Assembly (NCBI GenBank): GCA_046269235.1
Contig: JBJZOS010000008.1
Coordinates: 1 to 64,000, forward strand
DNA length: 64,000 nucleotides
Origin: Soonwooa sp032078105
Lineage (GTDB): Bacteria; Bacteroidota; Bacteroidia; Flavobacteriales; Weeksellaceae
Reading direction: 5' to 3'
Made by a program: the position numbers and the translations under genes. Positions 60,309-64,000 of this stretch are shown in pieces; position 1 is the stretch's first letter, and every line of letters begins with the position of its first letter. Under the pieces are notes generated by a model that was given only the letters and a program-made list of their open reading frames with translations, was not told the DNA's origin and did not search any database.

Positions 60309-60788
60309 CTATAAAAAACTAGAGTCAAACGAGAAAGGTAATAAATCTCGAACTGATTTTGTCTTAAAAATTTCACCTTCTAGAGAAGCAAAATAGATTT
60401 CGATAGGCTGATCTTGTTTGGCCTCATACTCCAAAATACTTTGGCGACAAGCACCACAAGGGGGAATTGGTTGAGAACTAAGCATATTACGAGGTGCGCC
60501 AATCACAAACATCTTAGTAATTTGTGCTTTAGGAAAATTCGCAGATGTCCAGTAGATGGTTGTTCTTTCTGCACATAGACCAGAAGGATAAGCGGCATTT
60601 TCTTGATTACTTCCTGTAACAATCTCACCATTATCAAGCAAAAGTGCACAACCTACCAAGAAGTTAGAATAATTTGCGTAGGCATTTTCTCGAACTGCTT
60701 TTGCAGCGTCAAAAAGTTTCTTTTCAGTTTCGTCAAGATCCTTGTAGGAAGGAATAACATGAAAACTGATTTTGATTTCTTTTTCCAT
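60309..60788 (-). CDS. cdd: Cytidine deaminase
   Basis: The 159-residue zinc enzyme deaminates cytidine and deoxycytidine. CAE (Cys72, Glu74) is in GLCAERTTIYW and the other zinc ligands are Cys111 and Cys114 in PPCGACRQ. The length fits the tetrameric class. It is convergent with the TPR-HTH gene, only 3 bases away. Confidence 0.95.
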   Translation of the reverse strand: MEKEIKISFHVIPSYKDLDETEKKLFDAAKAVRENAYANYSNFLVGCALLLDNGEIVTGSNQENAAYPSGLCAERTTIYWTSANFPKAQITKMFVIGAPRNMLSSQPIPPCGACRQSILEYEAKQDQPIEIYFASLEGEIFKTKSVRDLLPFSFDSSFL

Positions 60789-60850
60789 TTTTCAAAAATC
60801 GGAGGGTAAAAGTACGCCTTTTTTAGTTATCCCAAAATTATTTTTAGTCT

Positions 60851-61243
60851 TTAGTAACGAAATCTACGATTATCTTTTTTCTCTGACAAAATTTTCTTCG
60901 CTGTCAATCGTTTTTCAATTTGACTTTTACGAGGTTTTGTCTTTTTTCGTGGTTTTTGAACAACCACAGAAGCATTAACAACATTAAGAATTCTTTCGAT
61001 GGCAATCGCCTTATTTTCAAATTGCGTTCTTGCCTCAGTAGAAGTCAATTGCAAAATTCCGTCATTATTAATACGGTTGTTCAATTTCTCCAAAATCATC
61101 TCGATTTGCTCTTGAGAAAAAAAATTAGTTTCACTAACTTTCCACATCGCAGTAACCGCTGTCTCAACTTTATTTACATTTTGACCGCCAGCACCACCAC
61201 TTCTTGATGTTTTAAAACTAAGTTCCTTAGAAAAATCACTCAT
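60851..61243 (-). CDS. arfB: Alternative ribosome-rescue factor ArfB (YaeJ-like)
   Basis: The 130-residue protein has the GGQ motif in SGGAGGQNVNKVETAV (19-21), like release factor domain 3, and a basic C-terminal tail (KPRKKTKPRKSQIEKRL...KKDNRRFRY) that enters the empty mRNA channel. It hydrolyses peptidyl-tRNA on stalled ribosomes. Its start overlaps the menE-like gene by 8 bases. Confidence 0.93.
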   Translation of the reverse strand: MSDFSKELSFKTSRSGGAGGQNVNKVETAVTAMWKVSETNFFSQEQIEMILEKLNNRINNDGILQLTSTEARTQFENKAIAIERILNVVNASVVVQKPRKKTKPRKSQIEKRLTAKKILSEKKDNRRFRY

Positions 61244-62270
61244 CTTTGTATCTATTAATTATCGCTTTCAAATCTATACGATTCACTTTTCCATTTGGTG
61301 TTCTCGGGATATTTTTAATAAAGATAACATCTTTTGGACGATCGAGCTTGCGACGGTATTTAATATTTAAAATCCTTTGTTTTAAATCATCACTTGGCGC
61401 AGCCTCAACAACAGCGATCATTTTTTCTCCCAAAATATCATCAAAAATCGCCGAAACAACAACTTCGTAGGGCGTTTCTTTCTTTATTAAAGATTCAATT
61501 TCTTCAGGGTAAATTTTGGCACCACCAGAATTAATGACATTATCAATTCGCCCAAGGAATCTGAATTGATTTTCTCCTGTCATCTCGACCAAATCGTTGG
61601 TTACAATAAGGTCCGAGCTAATACTTGGTGCGTCTATAACAAGACATCCAGTCGAACTAATACTAATATTAACACCGTCAAAACAAGTAAAATAATCTTC
61701 CGTAATTGGATAAATCTTTCGTAAAGCGATGTGTGACAAAGACTCGGACATACCATAAGTCTCGAAAATTTCATGCTTTGGAGACTTTAAGCTGTCATAA
61801 ATTTTCTTTTTTAAACTTTCCGAAACAGCGGCTCCACCGATGATCAGTTTTTTTATTAAATGTAACTTATCTAGTGAATGCTCAACCTGCAAAGGTGTCA
61901 GTGCGCAAAAATCGACTTCTACATTTAAATTAGCAAGCGCGTCCGACTTAGGTTCTAAAACATTAAGAATAAGGTGACGTTCGATAGCGCGAATCACCAT
62001 CATCTTGCCAGAAATATATTCTATAGGAAGGCACAACGCAGCGGAATTTCCTTTTTTTAAATCTAAAAAATCACAAGTCATCTTTGCCGACGCAAACATT
62101 CTGCTTTTTTCAACATCAAAAAGCTTTGGAATTCCGGTGGAACCAGAACTTTTTATGCTTGTTGTAAGCTTATCGGAAAGGCATTCTTGAAAAAATTCAA
62201 AAACTTTTGTTTCGAAGTGATTTTTAGGCTCCACCCTATCTAGTTGAATATCAGAACAGTCGATTAACAT
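61236..62270 (-). CDS. menE: AMP-binding acyl-CoA ligase, MenE-like (o-succinylbenzoate-CoA ligase)
   Basis: The 344-residue protein is short for the ANL family. The ATP motif is SSGSTGIPKLF, then FETYGMSESLSHIAL, GRIDNVINSGGAKIYPEEIE and the lysine end PRTPNGKVNRIDL. The N-terminal ~130 residues of the usual fold are missing, as in the short MenE forms of Bacteroidota. It would activate o-succinylbenzoate in menaquinone synthesis. The start 62270 is an ATG. Confidence 0.87.
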   Translation of the reverse strand: MLIDCSDIQLDRVEPKNHFETKVFEFFQECLSDKLTTSIKSSGSTGIPKLFDVEKSRMFASAKMTCDFLDLKKGNSAALCLPIEYISGKMMVIRAIERHLILNVLEPKSDALANLNVEVDFCALTPLQVEHSLDKLHLIKKLIIGGAAVSESLKKKIYDSLKSPKHEIFETYGMSESLSHIALRKIYPITEDYFTCFDGVNISISSTGCLVIDAPSISSDLIVTNDLVEMTGENQFRFLGRIDNVINSGGAKIYPEEIESLIKKETPYEVVVSAIFDDILGEKMIAVVEAAPSDDLKQRILNIKYRRKLDRPKDVIFIKNIPRTPNGKVNRIDLKAIINRYKDE

Positions 62271-62324
62271 TGATTTTTTTATGAAATTATTTTGTATAAA
62301 ATTATGAAAATTTTTGCGAAATAT

Positions 62325-62355
62325 TTTGGAAGTTAAAAAAAAACGCGTACATTTG
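62325..62355 (+). promoter_or_regulatory. Promoter of tRNA-Gln
   Basis: TTTG (62325-62328) is exactly 19 bases from TACATTTG (62348-62355), a perfect Bacteroidota-type promoter. The tRNA begins 17 bases further on. Confidence 0.78.
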
Positions 62356-62371
62356 CATCACAATAAACGAC

Positions 62372-62442
62372 AGACCCATGGTGTAACGGTAGCACTCCGG
62401 TTTTTGGTACCGTCTGTTGGGGTTCGAATCCCTGTGGGTCTA
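62372..62442 (+). tRNA. tRNA-Gln (anticodon TTG)
   Basis: Cloverleaf: acceptor AGACCCA pairs with TGGGTCT, then discriminator A. Anticodon stem CGGT/ACCG with loop TTTTGGT (anticodon TTG). T arm GGTTCGAATCC. CCA is not encoded. An accessory stretch begins right after its terminator. Confidence 0.95.
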
Positions 62443-62455
62443 CAATTTAAGGTAT

Positions 62456-62483
62456 AACGCTCTGATTTTCAGGGCGTTTTTTG
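62456..62483 (+). terminator. Terminator of tRNA-Gln
   Basis: Stem AACGCTCTGA / TCAGGGCGTT (one T-G pair, loop TTT) is followed by TTTTG. Confidence 0.82.
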
Positions 62484-62712
62484 TTTGTTTAGTCAGTATT
62501 TAGTCAGCATCTCAAAATATTAACATTTTTTGCCCTTTTTATGGAGTCCGAAAATTCGCCCCGGTAGGTATATTAAAAGTTATTAAATCAATCTCTTTTT
62601 TAAGGACTCCAAAAACTCCCGGCATCAATATTAAAAATATAAAAAATTTCTTCATTACCGTATTGACTAATATCAATTATTTATGCTGTAATAAATATTA
62701 CATTTTATTACA

Positions 62713-62732
62713 TCGTATATCCGGATATACGA
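62713..62732. repeat. Perfect 20-bp palindrome
   Basis: TCGTATATCC followed directly by GGATATACGA, its exact reverse complement. A palindrome this long in intergenic DNA suggests a dimeric protein-binding or processing site. Confidence 0.75.
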
Positions 62733-62749
62733 ATGCGGAAATATTCCCC

Positions 62750-62866
62750 GCGCGCGTTATGATATGGAAAAAACCTTGCGCGCGTGTTGTGACCCCCCAA
62801 AAACCTTGCGCGCGTAATGACTTCCAAAAAATCTTCTCGCGCGCGTGTGACTTCCAAAAAATCGGC
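62750..62866. repeat. GC-rich iteron-like repeat array, four units
   Basis: GCGCGCGT occurs at 62750, 62778, 62808 and 62839, a step of 28-31 bases. Each unit continues with a short spacer, TGA (TGAC in units 2-4), a pyrimidine patch and five or six A (for example TGACTTCCAAAAAATC in the last two units). Alternating CG runs are rare in this AT-rich genome. Confidence 0.72.
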
Positions 62867-62937
62867 TACATTAACCTAATCAATCACTTTAAGTAATAAT
62901 TGTAACTTATTATTATTTAATACTTTACAAAATATAA

Positions 62938-62963
62938 AAACCGCTCATTTCTGAACGGTTAAA
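62938..62963 (-). terminator. Terminator of the accessory gene series
   Basis: On the minus strand AACCGTTCAG closes with CTGAACGGTT-type complement around ATTTCTGA (stem AACCG/CGGTT core) and is followed by TTTTATATTTTG. It lies directly after the first accessory gene's stop. Confidence 0.55.
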
Positions 62964-62966
62964 AAA

Positions 62967-63542
62967 TTACAAATCTGAAAAATCAATAAAATTTAAGTTG
63001 GGAATGACTTTGCCCTCTTCATTCTCTTTGAAAAGATAACGATAATCTAAACGCCTATTGAAAACGCTATTTTTAATTTTCGGCATTACTTCATTTATTC
63101 CGGTGGCAATATTCTCTAATTGATTGAAAACTTCCAAACGTACACCGTCCGCATAAACAGTGTTATTTTCTTCAATAGATTTTATTACTTTTTGTTCTTC
63201 TATTGCCTTTAGATTTTTTATCTTCACGTTTGCAAAAGACTGAAAATCAATATACCAGCCGGGAATGGTTTTTAATATTATTCCTTTCAGTTCGTCCGCA
63301 ATTTCCCGCGTTTCCTTTTCCTGTTGCGCGGGTGTGTTTGTGGAACAGACAGAAAGTGCGTACGCTCGCAAAGTTTCGTCGCTAAAATTTCTTTGGCAAA
63401 ACTCCTGCGTTTGTTCATCAGTTAATAAATATCCAGCATCGGTGAACGCCTGAATTAATTGGTTCGCCTTAATGATTGCCGTCTGATAATCGGAAATTTG
63501 CGAGTTAATTTTAAACTGATCTTTTTGAATAATTGTTTTCAT
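62967..63542 (-). CDS. Hypothetical protein of the accessory block
   Basis: I do not recognise this 191-residue protein. It has no signal peptide or membrane segment and is mostly helical and charged. Visible parts are SDYQTAIIKANQLIQAFTDAG, TPAQQEKETREIADELKG, an aromatic stretch TIPGWYIDFQSFANVKIKN and VFNRRLDYRYLFKENEEGK. No metal or nucleotide motif is seen. Its start lies 32 bases inside the upstream small gene, so the two are coupled. Phage or mobile-element origin is likely from context. Confidence 0.65.
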   Translation of the reverse strand: MKTIIQKDQFKINSQISDYQTAIIKANQLIQAFTDAGYLLTDEQTQEFCQRNFSDETLRAYALSVCSTNTPAQQEKETREIADELKGIILKTIPGWYIDFQSFANVKIKNLKAIEEQKVIKSIEENNTVYADGVRLEVFNQLENIATGINEVMPKIKNSVFNRRLDYRYLFKENEEGKVIPNLNFIDFSDL

Positions 63543-63741
63543 TTTTTAGGTTTTTGTTATTGATATAATTTTTAATGTCGTCGGCTGATATAAGATTTTG
63601 CGGGGCGGTGGGTACGGTTTCCGTAAATTCTGCGGGTGTATGCCCTTTATTTTTTATAAATTCCTGAATGTCTTTTTCTGTGATGACTGATCTTTGCGGG
63701 TTTTCCGTTCCCTGATCTACTTTTGTTTTTTCGTTACTCAT
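63511..63741 (-). CDS. Small hypothetical protein with a duplicated motif
   Basis: The 76-residue, acidic and polar protein contains two similar segments: ITEKDIQEFIKNK at 20-32 and ISADDIKNYINNK at 51-63 (pattern I-x3-D-I-x2-aromatic-I-x-N-K), separated by a Pro/Thr-rich linker. These may be short docking helices. No known family. It overlaps the next gene by 32 bases and starts 10 bases after the preceding gene's stop. Confidence 0.6.
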   Translation of the reverse strand: MSNEKTKVDQGTENPQRSVITEKDIQEFIKNKGHTPAEFTETVPTAPQNLISADDIKNYINNKNLKNENNYSKRSV

Positions 63742-63751
63742 TATTTTGATT

Positions 63752-64000
63752 TTAGTTAAAATGAAAGGCGGGCGGTTGGTTGTTTAATTCCTCCAGTTGA
63801 ATAGCAATAAAAAACCGTTTGAGATACTTTGTTACAAATTCCTCTATCTGTACCATTTCCGGGGTTAATTCCGCGCAATACTCACTAAATACCATTTTCC
63901 ACGTGTAATAATTTTGCAGCAGATTGTCAAATAAATTATACTGCCCAAATTCTTCTACCGTCTGCGGGTTCAATCGCTCCAGCTCTATAATACACTCCCA
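63752..64000 (-). CDS. Hypothetical protein, N-terminus beyond the window
   Basis: The frame stays open to the right edge (WECIIELERLNPQTVEEFG then QYNLFDNLL), so the start is not in the window; a TTG at 63973 is only an internal codon. At least 82 residues are present, rich in aromatic and acidic residues (YNLFDNLLQNYYTWKMVFSE), ending NNQPPAFHFN. I recognise no family. It is the upstream gene of the accessory series. Confidence 0.55.
   Translation of the reverse strand, partial: WECIIELERLNPQTVEEFGQYNLFDNLLQNYYTWKMVFSEYCAELTPEMVQIEEFVTKYLKRFFIAIQLEELNNQPPAFHFN

Larger units (their letters stand above)
62484..62966. other. Non-coding accessory stretch after tRNA-Gln
   Basis: This stretch of 483 bases has no convincing gene. 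It holds TTTAGTCAG and TATTTAGTCAG (62488-62507), a 20-bp palindrome (62713-62732), a GC-rich four-unit repeat (62750-62866) and, near 62940, a hairpin AACCGCTCATTTCTGAACGGTT. A 77-codon open frame at 62663-62896 covers the repeats and is probably not a gene. Confidence 0.6.

Noticed and set aside
62750..62866. CRISPR array
   Set aside because: Only four imperfect units with very short, similar spacers, no leader and no cas genes.
62663..62896. 77-codon open frame across the GC-rich repeats
   Set aside because: Its sequence is the translation of the repeat units (CARVV, CARND, SRACD), start context is poor, and the frame exists because the units lack stops. I treat it as non-coding.

Overview
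The window looks like a chromosome segment of a low-GC Bacteroidota bacterium, most likely a flavobacterium of the Weeksellaceae (Chryseobacterium/Epilithonimonas type). The support is: proteins with type IX secretion (T9SS) C-terminal sorting domains; the rpmB-rpmG-DUF4295 trio; the parA-parB-DUF5683-dapB-lepB-WbqC gene order; promoters of the Bacteroidota form TTTG-N19-TANNTTTG (clearest upstream of purA and tRNA-Gln); few Shine-Dalgarno sequences; and many signal peptides cut just before a glutamine. The genus is an inference.

Layout. 1-5.4 kb (minus strand): tRNA-Asp, thioredoxin, a cysteine desulfurase and a four-gene cluster (UbiA-type phosphoribosyltransferase, DprE1-like oxidase, DprE2-like reductase, HAD phosphatase) that resembles the mycobacterial decaprenylphosphoryl-arabinose route. 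5.4-15 kb (minus): two lipoproteins, a subtilase, WbqC, signal peptidase I, dapB, DUF5683, parB, parA and a TonB-like protein. 15-21 kb: retropepsin/PDZ protein, glycosyltransferase, recR, folA, glutaminyl cyclase lipoprotein. 21-24.3 kb (plus): deoxynucleoside kinase, ArsC-like protein, L28/L33/DUF4295, ftsY, a GlsB-type membrane protein. 24.4-27.3 kb: a large secreted metalloprotease. 27.4-31.4 kb: coaE, an MBL hydrolase, ruvB and divergent purA. 31.5-37.2 kb: lipoprotein, a GT-C-like membrane protein, a structured 430-base leader, asnB and an MFS transporter. 37.2-46.5 kb: TlpA-like thioredoxin, YceI, sodium symporter, split transketolase, PLP enzyme, glucosaminidase, hemL. 46.5-50.3 kb (minus): a T9SS protein, a decayed SRPBCC gene, an Old Yellow Enzyme, small proteins. 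50.5-56.4 kb: a giant alpha-2-macroglobulin-like protein. 56.4-62.3 kb: UbiA-like protein, recF, TPR-HTH regulator, cdd, arfB, menE-like ligase. 62.4-64 kb: tRNA-Gln followed by an accessory stretch with a 20-bp palindrome, GC-rich repeats and three unrecognised small genes, the last cut by the window edge.

Most of the window is core housekeeping sequence. The most unusual parts are (i) the DPA-like cluster, whose DprE1 homologue keeps the catalytic lysine but has alanine at the cysteine attacked by benzothiazinones; (ii) the structured asnB upstream region; and (iii) the accessory block beside tRNA-Gln, which shares a TATTTAGTCA-centred similarity with the recF downstream region. No complete defence system, CRISPR array, insertion sequence or rRNA gene was found. 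Protein family calls come from motifs recognised by eye, not from database searches.
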